Positions 29,701 to 41,104 of a stretch of DNA of 64,000 bases are shown one piece after another. Position 1 is the stretch's first letter. The number at the start of each line of letters is the position of its first letter. The position numbers and the translations under genes were made by a program. This DNA is from Tanytarsus gracilentus (lineage: Eukaryota > Arthropoda > Insecta > Diptera > Chironomidae), in contig JAXRKN010000038.1 in the NCBI GenBank assembly GCA_038502055.1, positions 1,302,001-1,366,000 on the forward strand, read 5' to 3'. The notes below the pieces were generated by a model. It was not told the DNA's origin, ran no database searches, and worked only from the letters and a program-made list of their open reading frames with translations.

Positions 29701-30656
29701 GAAAGAGAAATTCAAACATTGAAAATTTAAACATGGTCACGGTCAAGGTAACAAAATTAAAATCCGTTGATCTTTTTTCATCAAAAATTTTCTTTTGTCT
29801 TAATAGACTCTATCGTACGATCGCTTGCATGTGAGGAAATCGCATCATCACTCAGTGAAGATGAATATAAACATTTATCTTTAAAATTGCTTTGTGTACA
29901 CAGCGATACAGCGTGATGCTCATATGACGAATAAAGAAAATTATTGCAATATATATAATTTTAAGTGCAAACTTTTTTCAAATGTGGCTACTCCTCAAGA
30001 CCAACTAGTTCACTTGATTTATTTAAAAATCCAGAAATTTATTAATTAATTAATTGAATATTCAACAGATTAGATCCATGACAGACTTTTTTTTGTATGC
30101 TGTGCTACGTAGATTTTTTTGCGTAACCCTAGCAATATTCTCATCTCTACGTCCGTCCGTTCCAGGTCTATAGACGTCTATATGTACAGACACTAAGCAT
30201 TTTTTGAGTCATGACAATATTTCATACAAATGTTCTCTTGTATGGCTTTATGGGTATTGATGAACTCGTGTTTTGATGCCGAGTAGGATGGAATAGGTTC
30301 TTAAAGCTTTAGGTCAAAAATAGGTGAAATCTTCAAAATTTCGTCTGATTGACTTAAACTGATTTTTCTGTACTCGATTTTCAAATATGGGCCACGCGGC
30401 AACACCCTCTAGTGGGTTTTGAAACATTTTTTCTCTATTACGCACAAACATATTTTCCACGTCGATTTTATTTAACTAATTTTGGTGAATGAATGCGGTG
30501 TAATAATTTTACCTTAATTTTGTCAAAAGTTTCATTTTCTCGATCCCAATAATATTCATCACGGAAAAATGGATTATTCAATGGGATTTCTTGATATTTC
30601 TGAATTCTCAGCTTGTTGCTAAAATCATTTTCGTCCAATTCTTTGTCGGAATTCAT
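26732..30656 (-). CDS. LPCAT: Lysophosphatidylcholine acyltransferase with two alternative catalytic exons
   Basis: Coding exons, high to low: 30513-30656, 29152-29300, then either exon B 28777-28994 or exon A 28219-28424, then 27519-27924, 27339-27464, 27018-27273 and 26732-26962. The protein is 509 aa with B or 505 aa with A. It has the LPCAT N-terminal NPF motif (NPFFRDEYY) and a membrane segment in exon 2. Acyltransferase motif I (HxxxxD) is HTSFFD in B and HSTFFD in A. FPEGTCTNR and an IRYPNKIDTFTWTW block follow. The C-terminal EF-hand region is partly degenerate. LPCATs re-acylate lysophospholipids in the ER in the Lands cycle. No obvious KDEL-type signal is present at the C-terminus. 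The start ATG at 30656 is the first upstream of the NPF motif. Confidence 0.92.
28219..28424 (-). other. LPCAT: LPCAT alternative exon A (HSTFFD version)
   Basis: 206-nt exon entered in phase 2 and left in phase 1, identical phases to exon B. It encodes GQMKSILKQIALSMW, then CAPHSTFFDAL, and joins to KLIDFAQP. The acceptor is an AG after cgaa (28425-28426) with a poor pyrimidine tract. The next AG downstream would create a stop, which supports this choice. Confidence 0.75.
28777..28994 (-). other. LPCAT: LPCAT alternative exon B (HTSFFD version)
   Basis: 218-nt exon with the same entry and exit phases as exon A. It encodes GMMKKTVGFLFRGMYFLG, then GAPHTSFFDAL and KIPFIG, the last matching the LPCAT consensus VPVIG more closely than exon A does. 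A and B are 12 nt (four codons) different in length. Confidence 0.85.
30113..30270 (+). repeat. Dispersed repeat, copy 1 (LPCAT intron 1)
   Basis: It shares an ordered series of blocks with the reverse complement of 45660-45940: gcgtaaccc, tccgtc-gttcca, a tttttt-gagtcatgac block, tttcatacaaa and a final atggctt-atgggtat-gaactcg block. This copy is shorter, mainly because it lacks the tandem CAGACGA expansion. I cannot name the family. Confidence 0.6.
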
Positions 30657-31307
30657 ATTTTTTGATGAAATAAATATTAATTGAGATGTATAACTTGTTG
30701 TTGCACTCGATACACAACTTAATTAATTTTTTTGCGCTACAGTTTCGCTAGAATTGAGCTTAAAATAAAAATCACTTCATCTCTTAATGTTTTTCTCTTT
30801 TATAAACTTCAGCACTACGATTTTGGCGCTCTCTTGTCGAATGGATGGCAACTGAGAAAATAATTTGATTATTTATTAAAATTAAGTTTTTAAAATCGTC
30901 ATTGAAAGTTTTAATTAATTGAATTTTCGAACAAAAGTATCAAAATACTAAAACTAAGTAAGTTTTTCAGATATTTGAATTTAAACGAACAAAATTCCTC
31001 TGCACGTTGCTCAATCCAATACATTCAAAAGAAATTTGTAATGTTGAACCCTGCAAATAAAATTTGAGCAACATGAACATCTGAAATCACAAATTCATCG
31101 CAAAGCAAAGAAGTAAAAAAGGAAATCGAAGCCATTTTCGTGATAAATTTTCGTTTTTCGTATTCATTTTGCAATTCCTTTCATCTCCTCTCCACACATA
31201 AGTTCGTTTAAAAGTGAAATATTGTCGAGGAAAGTGTTAAAAGTGCATAGGAAAAGAGAAGATTTGAGAAATAAAAATTTCCTCTAGGAAAGAAAAAAAA
31301 AATAAAA
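30657..31307. promoter_or_regulatory. Divergent promoter region, LPCAT / midnolin
   Basis: 651 bp between outward-facing start codons of LPCAT and the midnolin gene. A purine-rich leader precedes the midnolin ATG. No named element is assigned. Confidence 0.4.
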
Positions 31308-34300
31308 ATGGCACACCTCGAACTCGAAAGTCACAAAAAAATTGAAATTCAAATAGTCAAAACGACTGGTGGCTCATTCACAGTGGCGGTTGATAATGAC
31401 ATAACTGTGGAAAATTTAAAGAAAATTGTGTCGAAAAAGCTTAAAATTAGCAAAGATCGGATATGTCTCATGAACAGCGAAAGGTGAGTCGAATTAAAAA
31501 ATTATTTCAACTTCCGTTTAATATCTTATCACCTCATCATCGTCGAGAGTTTTTCCCCTAACAAGCTTCACTATATATGGTATTGTATATTGTGATATGG
31601 GAATTTATGAGGGACTTAAAAGTATAAATTAGATGAAAAAGTTCAGGAACGTCATAGAAAAAAAGACGTCACGAATTTTTGATAACTGAAAAAAAAATCT
31701 CGCGTTATTCAGCCGCGAGAGGTGCTAACTGGAGAGTGCATTTATAGAGCGATGAAAATAAGTGTGATGCTCCTCATCGTTCTAAATTCACATTGGTGCC
31801 ATGCGGGATTACCGTTGCCTCATCTTGTTTTCTTTCCTCTCACTCGCAAGCACCGCTGGAAGACACAGTTTTTTTCGGCGTGTGTTCGATATTTTTTTAT
31901 GCTGCTCTGTTGAATTTTCCCACATTTTCATTTCTATCGAGACGAGAGTGAATGTTAAAAAATTCTATGCGTGATGCACAATTATCGATAAGCTAAACAC
32001 ATTCACTTAGAAATTACAGTATACAACGCATGTCGTAATGTTCGAGTTGGGTTTTACTTTTGACGTTTAATGAGAAATAAATATTACTCCCCCACCCACA
32101 CACTTGTATAGGAGAAAATTTGGATATCTTTCAAAAAACTGAAAAAAAATTCCCTTGCAGCCATTTTGATTGCCAGAATGTGAAAAAAGAGCAAAGTACA
32201 TTGTGCGATTGAATGAATGGGTGAATAAATGTCTGTTGTAAGGAAGCAGAGGCAACAAAAAGAAAAGGAGAAGAGAGAAATAATTATTCCTATATACACG
32301 CTCCGCTGTTGTCCTATATCCACACGTCTCTCTTCTTTCTTTCTCGCATGTACACGTTCCTTCTTAAAAATGTTGATGTTGCTATAGAAAATGATGACAA
32401 CAGTGACTATCAAAATAAAGCATAAACCTGAGGAGAGGCCATAGCGATGCGACATGATATCACAGAGTTGATTCAACAGAAAAAAATGCATAGAACACGA
32501 GAAAGTTTTAACACACGAACAAAAAAGAGCTTGTCAGAGAAGGTCAACTGAAATTATTATTATTACTATTTGGGAAACCCAAAAGCACTTCCGCTTACAC
32601 TTTTTTCAGTTTTAATTTTTGTGTGCGAGTTCGTGCGAGAAAAAAAAATTAGAAATTAAAATTTTCGTAAGACTAAAAAAGTTATAATTTTTTTTGAGAG
32701 GAAAATTTGCTAAAATTTTAAACAAAATCATTTCTCAACCGTGTATTATTTGCTGTATAAAACGTAAGCTCTAAAAGTTTCACTTTCACTATGCGTATAG
32801 TTTTTATTTTTTTCTGGTTTTTCTTTTCAATCTTTTTTTTTTTTGCAACAATGTAATTCTTTTTTCAACATCATTTTTACATCTATTGCTGTCTGTCTGG
32901 TGCGTGCTTTTCTTCTCTGTGTCTGTGGTCAGCCACACACATATAGAAACGGTTTTCATTTATGCTACCGCTATGTGATATACTTTATACTCTGTGCCTC
33001 TCTAACGTTAGTGCGCCGAGGGTGAACTTTTTTGGGTTATGAAATCTTCACACTTGACAGGTTCTAGTCGATAACATGCAACACTAGGGGAATGTGCATT
33101 AATTATGTAAATATACACAGTTTTCAAAGTGATACTTTACGGTAGGGTTGTCTTTAAAAACCGGAAGCATCAAGAATTGAATTTTAAAAAACTATACAAG
33201 TCAAGTTTCGAAAATTCGAAATAAAACTTTGAAAATCACCCGCATCATTATGTCTTTTTTGCCACTGCATAAAATTTTATGCGATTGCCAGAAAATTGAG
33301 AGGGAGGAAAAGAACATGAAAAGGAAAATTTTCTCTCGATGTACGCATGTGATATTTTCCTGACTTTCCCTCATTTATCACGCGCTGCAGTTTACACCCT
33401 CCGCTTTTCTCTCATATCTTCATATACATTTAAATTTTTAATTGCTAATAAACATTTTTTTTCGCAACATAGGGAATTGCAAGATGGTACACTATCGGGA
33501 AATGGCATCGTGAATGGATCCAAAATTATTTTAACACCAAACGTGGAGACTGGATTGGTAAGGCGATGAAGCAAAAATGCATTGTTTAATGTCGTTGACT
33601 TAATTTCTTCTTTATTCATTGCAGGCTCAACGTATGTATATTTTGATGAAGCATCTTAAAGACTTAGTGACGCTCACTTTTTATTTGCAAATTTCCGTGA
33701 AAATTAACATAATTTTTTTCCCTTTAAATGTAGGAAACGCCGATTCGAGTGTTTTACAGGCCCTCGAGAGTTTAAATGATAATCAGGTGAATGATTTCTT
33801 GAGCGGAAAATCTCCTTTAAATCTTAGCGTGCGTCTAGGCGATCACCTCATGATGATTCAGGTACTGAACGATTTTAAATTTTAACACAACAAAAAGCAT
33901 TTCATTATTTAATTTTTCATTACAGCTACAACTCAGCACTTTGTCTCCATCGCAACAGAACTCATTAAAACAAAAAGTAATGAATGGAGCGGCTTTGAAG
34001 CAGGCCGTAAATCGTTCAATTATTAATTGCGGTGAACCCTCAACGTCGTTGATGTCTTCTAAACGAACCAATAATTCCGATGATAATGGAGCACCTGAGA
34101 AACAAAGAACGCGGATGGATGATGAGTCAAAATCCCCTATCAAGTCACTATCGAGCATGGTTTCGAGTCCAATTAACACGACAGTACAAAGTATGAACCA
34201 TAATTTCTATAAAAGTCCTTCGTCGCCATCAAACAATTCGCCGACAGTCGTTGATCCGATTTCCGCAAACTTAACGTCGTGTTTGTGCAAGCGTCTTAGC

Positions 34301-35646
34301 ATAAGTTGCAATAACAACGCTACATCGCCAGATATTAAAGCAGAACGTTTGGCCGCTTCTAAAATCGACGACGAACCGTGCTGCTCATCTTCACTTCAAA
34401 AGCCAGCGCCACGCTTAATTCCATTCCATCAGCGACCAGCTTCGAATTCAAGTGTCATTATCAAGCCAAAACAACAACAAACGCCACCACAACCTAAGAC
34501 AGACATTTCCAATGATAACCAGCTCCTTAATATCGACAATCCGGCACTGGCGGAAGCATCGAGAAATCTGACGCAGACTTTGCGCAAGCTATCAAAGCGT
34601 GTTTTCACTAGCAAGGCTCACATCATGGAAAACAGTGTAATTAATCGTAATTTGACCTCATCATCAAACAGCTCATCATCATCGACATCACAGTCATCAA
34701 CGAGCAGCTCATCGCCCAGTAAAACATCATCGAACCAGCTAATTTCCGGTTCGAGTTCATCCGGAGCAGTGATTGAGTCGATGAAGCATCATGGCAAGGG
34801 AATTTATTCTGGCACTTTTTCGGGGACACTCAACCCCGCACTTCAAGACAAGAATGGCCGACCAAAACGTGATATATCAACAATAATTCATATTCTCAAT
34901 GATCTGCTTAGTGCGACTCCAAATTGCACAAAGAATGGAACGAAAATCTTCTTTGAACCCACGCAACCCTCATCATCGTCATCGTCGTCCTCGTCTGTTT
35001 CAAATACAAAATATATAAAGGTGAGTCACGTGTGCACTTCATTTTTTTGGCAGTTAAATGAGTTTGAAAATTTAATTAGATCAAGAAACAATCGAGCTCC
35101 CGTTCTTGTACGAGATGTATTCCTAGTGTTCAACAAAAATGTGCATATGGGCAGTGCAATGGACATTCAAAGACTGAACTGACATCATCATCATCATCAT
35201 TATCGCAGCATGGACACAACTGTAAGACTGTTCTCAATATCTAAGTGATTTAAAATTACTTTTAAATAAATTTAGTTTCAGATTATCCATCGACATCGCG
35301 AAGTGATTGCTCCGAATGCTATCAGTCGATGATGAGTCAAAAGGTTGAAATGGAAAATATGAAAACCAAATCAAAGTTGGATCAATTAAAGTTGGTTATG
35401 CAGCAGAAGAAGGAGCGTCGTGAAGCGAGAAAACTGAAAGTTGCACCGTACAATACTTCCCAGCATATTCCATCACCTTCAGCGTGCGTTTCTACTATAA
35501 CTACAACACCAGTTCCTGCTCACGTTTCGCCAAGTAGCAGCTCGGTTAGCGGAAATAATCTAAATCGCATGAATAGTGATGCCTCAGCAACCGCAATCAC
35601 AATTAGCAGTGAAAATCACATGGAGGAAGTGGATACTGTTGCTTAG
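31308..35646 (+). CDS. MIDN: Midnolin/Stuxnet ubiquitin-like protein
   Basis: Seven coding exons: 31308-31483, 33473-33557, 33625-33631 (7 nt), 33734-33861, 33926-35020, 35080-35221 and 35282-35646, giving 665 aa. The N-terminal ubiquitin-like domain (residues about 11-85) ends in [16 protein letters not shown]. The family block [20 protein letters not shown] follows. A long Ser/Asn-rich region contains the Catch-domain parts [20 protein letters not shown] and [18 protein letters not shown]. The C-terminal helix is [20 protein letters not shown]. Midnolin captures nuclear proteins for ubiquitin-independent proteasomal degradation; Drosophila Stuxnet promotes Polycomb degradation. Intron 1 is about 2 kb, by far the longest of this gene. 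Confidence 0.93.
33625..33631 (+). other. MIDN: 7-nt microexon of the midnolin gene
   Basis: Sequence GCTCAAC, with acceptor cattgcag before it and donor gtatgt after it. It is required because exon 2 ends in phase 0 and the next exon begins in phase 1; joining them directly breaks the conserved ALESL block. Confidence 0.8.
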
Positions 35647-37015
35647 AGAAATATAATGGAAGTAACAAACAATTATTACACACCAAAAATGATTTATTGA
35701 GAAAAAAATGCTTCTTATTCGAGTGTGAGGTTGAGCCTCACCATTAAGAAAATCCTTATTTCTTCCTTATTATCCGTTCTGTTTGATTTTTCTCTACAAA
35801 CTAATTTTTGTTGAATTTAATTTTTACCCATTTACATGTACGTTGAGAATTTCCTCTTAGTAAAATTTATTTCCTTTTTTTTAAAAAAAATTAATAATGA
35901 TGAGTTAAAAAATATTGCAATGAAAAAGAAAACATTGCATTGTAAAAATTTCCTATAGCTATAATAATAATCTACCTATATGATCGCTAATATCGCTATA
36001 AAAAATTCTTTTCCCTCCTTATCATAGAATGAATTTTTCTATCCCCAATTCTTGAGTAATTAAAGAAACAAACACAACACACACACTTTCGAGTACAGAG
36101 AGTTTAAGATTAAGGAAAAAAATAATTGTATAAGAAAAATTAGAATCTATATCTAGATGATAAAAAAAATGTTTTGAATTTAAGGATGCACTATATATAC
36201 AACAATTATATTATACACTCTCACATGCATATAAAAAGCGATTCTTTTACTTCTTTAAATGTCAGTGATTTAGATTTAAAGCAAATTTTTCTTCTTTTTG
36301 AGTTTTTCACGTTTTTGCAATCAATATATTAATGTCCATCGTTGTGTTCATATTCTCTCTTTTTTTGTCGCAATTTTGTGTTTTAACGCTTGCAAGGTGC
36401 AATGCATCTAAAACTATTAATTTCTTTTGTTTAATTTTTTTGCCTACATTTTTAAAATGTAGATCACTTCCAAATTTTTAAATATTAGCAAGAATTTTAA
36501 TTCAAAGAAGAAAAAAATTTAAATGTGTGAAATAAATCAAGCGATTTAATGTGAAAAAGCTTAAAAAGATTTTCGGCTTAGTTGAAATTTTAACCTTAGT
36601 TTTTTTTGAAAAATTTGTTGGCTAGAAAAAGTTTGAATGATTCCTTTTTTTTCGTCAATCTATTGTAGAAGAAAAATTCTTAAAAAATTATAATATTAGA
36701 AAAAATGTGCGTTTCTACTAAGAAAAAGTGAAAAAATTTGGTGTAAGCAAGAAAAAATGATTTTTCATGGAAAAATAAGAAATGATAAGAGAAAAAATAT
36801 TAAAATAACCCAATAAAAATTGTAAAATTATTAATAACTTTATCAAATTTAGTCCTTTTGCTTTCAGAACGGAAATTTATGTATGTGAAAAATTCCAGTT
36901 TTTGTTTTTCATGTATTTTTATTTTCAAGCACTTCATTCGTATACACTCAAGTACTTTTATCTTTTTCCTCTTCGTATCATTTAAAAATTAATAATTGTG
37001 TAACTCTATTCAATA
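35647..37015. other. AT-rich 3' region downstream of midnolin
   Basis: About 1.4 kb without coding content, probably a long midnolin 3' UTR and then the promoter of the first reductase gene. It contains A- and T-runs and several ATTTA-like strings, but no clear repeat ends. Confidence 0.4.
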
Positions 37016-38078
37016 ATGCTGAAAACAATGTCTGCTAAAGTTTGGACTTATGCCAAAGTATTTAAAGGTAAAGTTCAGCTCGACAATTTCAACTTAATTG
37101 AAGAGGAAATCCGTGAAATTAAAGATGGAGAAATTTTATTGGAGGCTTTATTTCTGAGCGTGGATCCTTATCAAAGAAGTTTTCAACTACAGTTTCCAAT
37201 AGGAAGTGTCATTCTTGGAAGACAAGTTGCAAGGTACAAAAAAGAAAAAGATAAAGCGATAATATCACTTATTCATTATTCACTATTTTAGGATCATCGA
37301 GAGCAAAAATGAAGACTTTCCTCTGGGGAAATTAGTTTTCTGTAACTGTGGATGGCGAACTCTTACAATCATCGACCCACTTAAATTTCAAAACAGCCAC
37401 GATCTTTTCTTGTTACCAGAAATAGGTCACTTATCGCCATCAATCGCCTTAGGAGCATTAGGAAATCCTGGTAATTCGGCCTATTATGGTTTTCTTGAGA
37501 TCTGTTCTCCGAAAGAAGAGGAAATTGTAGTGGTAACAGGTGCCGGCGGTGCTGTTGGTAGTCTTGTAGGACAAATTGCTAAAATCAAAAAATGTAAAGT
37601 CATTGGATTTTCTGGCACTGACGAAAAGTGTCGATGGCTCGAATCCGAGTTGGGATTTGATAAGGCAATTAATTACAAGAACGAAAATTTCGTAGAATTG
37701 CTCAAAGAAGCAGCACCGGACGGAATCGATTGCTATTTCGATAATGTTGGAGGAAAGTTGAGCTCTAAAATCATTGATCAAATGCGTATGTTTGGAAGGA
37801 TCTCAGTGTGTGGATCTATTTCTAATTATAACGATAAAGAAATTTTGGTGCCAGCATTTACCAGTTTTCATAGAAGAAATTTGAGAATGGAAGGTTTTAT
37901 GAATTATCGCTGGATCAAAAATTGGATGAGCGAAGGCATGTTTGAGATGTTGAAATGGATTCAAGAGGGTAAAATTAAATGCCATGAAACCATCACCGAT
38001 AAATTTGAGGACACACCAAAAGCATTTATTGAAATGATGGCAGGAAAAAATTTTGGAAAAGCTATTGTCAAAGTTTAA
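37016..38078 (+). CDS. Prostaglandin-reductase-1-like NADPH oxidoreductase, copy A
   Basis: Two exons (37016-37233, 37292-38078) encode 334 aa. It is a zinc-free medium-chain dehydrogenase/reductase of the PTGR1/leukotriene B4 12-hydroxydehydrogenase type: catalytic GroES-like N-terminus with LSVDPYQR, then a Rossmann fold with GAGGAVGSLVGQIAK, GCK-like VIGFSGTDEK, AINYKNENF and YFDNVGGKL. The family reduces alpha,beta-unsaturated carbonyls such as 15-oxo-prostaglandins and 4-hydroxynonenal with NADPH. Insect members probably act in detoxification; the substrate here is unknown. The phase-2 intron after VAR is shared with copies B and C. The middle of the gene is nearly identical to copy B while the ends are not. 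Confidence 0.92.
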
Positions 38079-38219
38079 ATGTGTTGAAAATAAAAAATAT
38101 GCTCATGCCTCTCTTTAAAAATTGTCATCGTGAGAAGAAAATATTGAGAGAGTATATTTTTTAAGTGTGCCATAAAATATTAAAGTTTTCGTATACATAT
38201 ATATTTTACTCATTCAGAG

Positions 38220-39330
38220 ATGATACGAAACGCAATCATGAAGGCTCGCAAGTTCATTTATATTAAAGAATTTCGCGGCTTTCCAAGTTTATCGAATTTT
38301 CAACTGGTCGAAGAAGAATTACCGCCTCTTAAAGATCAAGAATTTTTAGCAGCTGCTCAATATATCTCGGTTGATCCTTACATGAGATCATATATGTTGA
38401 ATTTTCAACCGCCTTGCCAAATGATCGGTGGACAAATTGCTGAGTAAGAATTTCTTTATTTATTTTGTATAAAATTACACAATGGATGGAAATTTATTTG
38501 TAAATATTTTAAAAATTGAATTTCCATTGATTCATAAATTTTATAGAGTCATCGAGAGTAAAAACTTAAAATTTCCCGTTGGATCAAAAATATTTGCACA
38601 GTGTGGCTGGCGGACGCACACGATAATAAAAGCACAATATTATGCAAATCATGAGCTCTATGTTCTTCCGGATTTTGGAATATTTCCATACTCCTTTGGC
38701 TTGAGTGTCTTAGGAATGCCTGGATTAACTGGTCGTTTTGGATTTATTGAGATCTGTTCTCCGAAAGAAGAGGAAATTGTCGTGGTAACAGGTGCCGGCG
38801 GTGCTGTTGGTAGTCTTGTGGGACAAATTGCTAAAATCAAAGGATGTAAAGTCATTGGATTTTCTGGCACTGACGAAAAGTGTCGATGGCTCGAATCCGA
38901 GTTGGGTTTTGATAAGGCAATTAATTACAAGAACGAAAATTTTGGAGAATTGCTCAAGGAAGCAGCACCGGACGGAGTAGATTGTTTTTTCGATAATGTT
39001 GGAGGAAAGTTAGGTTATGTTGTCCAAGAACAAATGCGTATGTTTGGAAGAATTTCAGTGTGTGGCGCAATTTCAACATACAATGATGAAAAAATTATGA
39101 TCCCTGCGCTTAAAACATTTCACCGAAGAAATTTAAAAATGGAAGGATTCAACGTTTACGCTCGTTGGGGTGATCGATTAGAGGAGGGTATTCAGAGTAA
39201 TTTAGAGTGGTTAAAAGAAGGAAAGATTAAGTACGAGGAGACAATCAGTAAAGGATTCGAAAACACGCCAAATGCATTCATTGATATGCTGAGCGGAAAA
39301 AATATTGGAAAAGCCATTATTGAGATTTAA
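38220..39330 (+). CDS. Prostaglandin-reductase-1-like NADPH oxidoreductase, copy B
   Basis: Two exons (38220-38443, 38547-39330) encode 335 aa. Same domain order as copy A (SVDPYMRS; GAGGAVGSLVGQIAK; VIGFSGTDEKCRWLES; FFDNVGGKL; GRISVCGAIS). The N-terminal part (KARKFIYIKEFRG, CQMIGGQ) is closest to copy D, whereas 38749-39012 is almost identical to copy A at the DNA level, so the gene looks mosaic. A start at the internal Met (MKARKF) is possible; the upstream ATG adds six residues. Confidence 0.92.
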
Positions 39331-39741
39331 ATAAAAATTTTACAAAAAAAACTTTTTCCCCTTGGTTATTTTATAATTTTTCAGCTGATCGCTTGTGCTA
39401 GTATGCATTCAATACAGGTACATATTCAAGGTCTTGCCTACACAAGTTTGTTTTTTAAATTTTAAATTTTGGTGAGTTCTAAGCATTTTAAGAGGCTAAG
39501 TTTTAAAACAATTTTTTTACAACTTAACTTTTATGCCATCAAACATCAAGTGCAATCAAAACTTTAACTACAAGTGAAAAAATATTTTTCTAATATTTTC
39601 AACAACATAAATGTGTGCGTGCCAATTGATAAAAACGAAAATCTTATCTGCGGCATTTTTTAAGGTTTTTTGTAAACTTATCATTTGAAAAATTTTCAGT
39701 CTTTCGAGTGATATTGAAGTGATTAGACCGAAAATTAAATC
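39331..39741. other. Spacer between reductase copies B and C
   Basis: 411 bp of AT-rich DNA holding the B 3' UTR and the C promoter. No coding content or repeat ends recognised. Confidence 0.4.
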
Positions 39742-40788
39742 ATGGTGCGTGCCAAGAAAATTATCTATGCGAAAGCATTTAAAGGTGAACCGACAGCCGA
39801 GAACTTTCAAGTGATTGAAGAAGATTTACCGGAATTGAAAGATGGCGAGGTTTTAATAGAAGCTGTGTTTCTATCGGTTGATCCCTATATGAGACCATAT
39901 ATGAACTCATTTCCAGTGGGCACCACCATGATTGGTGGACAAACGGCCAAGTACAGCTTCTTATCAAGTTTTCTTCTTTAAATCACTTAATTATTTTTTT
40001 CTTCTAGAATAATCGAGTCGAAAAATGAAAAATATCCGAAAGATTCGTATTGCTTCTCGCAAAGTGGATGGAGAACACGCACAATTGTCACGCCTAGAAA
40101 TGATGATCGTGAATTTTATTTGCTTCCTGACTTCGGAAATTTCCCTTTGTCATTGGCTGTCGGTGCTTGTGGAATGCCCGGAAATACAGCTTATTTCGGT
40201 TTCCTGGAAATTTGCCAACCAAAAGAAAACGAAACTGTTGTCGTTTCTACTGCAGCCGGTGCGGTCGGAAGTCTCGTTGGTCAAATTGCTAAAGTTAAAG
40301 GATGTCGCGTTATTGGTATAACTGGAAGCGATGAGAAATGCAAGTGGATTGTCAATGATCTCGGTTTTGATGCAGCAATCAATTATAAAACAGCTAATTT
40401 GAAAAAAGAACTTAAGGATGCCGCACCCAAAGGAATCGACTGCTATTTTGACAACGTTGGCGGAGAAATTTCTGCAGCAGTTATTGAGCAAATGAACGTT
40501 TTTGGTAGAATTTCTGTCTGTGGCGCCATCACAGGATACAACGAACAGCAAATTAAAGTTCTCGCACCACAAAGATATTTCGTCTTTAATCAATTGAAAA
40601 TGGAAGGATTCATTGTTCATCGCTGGGCAAAACGTTGGATGGAAGGAGTCAAACAAATGCTGCAATGGATCACAGACGGAAAAATTAAATATCACGAAAC
40701 CGTGACTGATGGATTTGAAAACATGCCTAAAGCATTCATGGAAATGTTGAACGGGAAAAATTTGGGCAAAGCTGTAGTAAAAGCTTAG
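39742..40788 (+). CDS. Prostaglandin-reductase-1-like NADPH oxidoreductase, copy C
   Basis: Two exons (39742-39950, 40008-40788) encode 329 aa. All family motifs are intact: LSVDPYMRPYM, TAAGAVGSLVGQIAK (one Gly of the usual GAxG turn replaced, VSTAAG), VIGITGSDEK and YFDNVGGEIS. It keeps the same phase-2 intron as A and B. It is the most diverged of the first three copies and shows no block of near-identity to them, so it seems not to have taken part in the recent conversion. Confidence 0.92.
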
Positions 40789-41104
40789 TCATTGTTAATT
40801 AATAAAAACACCATACAAGCATATCTTAAATCTTATTGTCTAGTGATAAACAATTTTATCTAATCGATTTTTTGATTAAAAAAATTGCTGACGAAATTCT
40901 AGTCGACAAAGGCTTTGTTTGTCAAAGCTTGACTTCCAGTGGTTAAAGATAATTATTTGAAACTGGTTCAATTGCAGCTTGATACCTGCTTTATATTATT
41001 TACCTTTGATTTGTTGGTATAAATTGCTTTAATTGATAAAAATTTTTTTCTCCGGCCATTTTTGATTCGTTTCATTTTTTTCGTTAAATTCAGTTCCATC
41101 TCTC
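40789..41104. other. Spacer between reductase copies C and D
   Basis: 316 bp, AT-rich, holding the C 3' UTR and the D promoter. Nothing else recognised. Confidence 0.4.

Noticed and set aside
32084..32491. 135-codon minus-strand frame in midnolin intron 1, hydrophobic
   Set aside because: No recognisable domain; hydrophobicity follows from T-rich sequence, and the midnolin model spans this as an intron.
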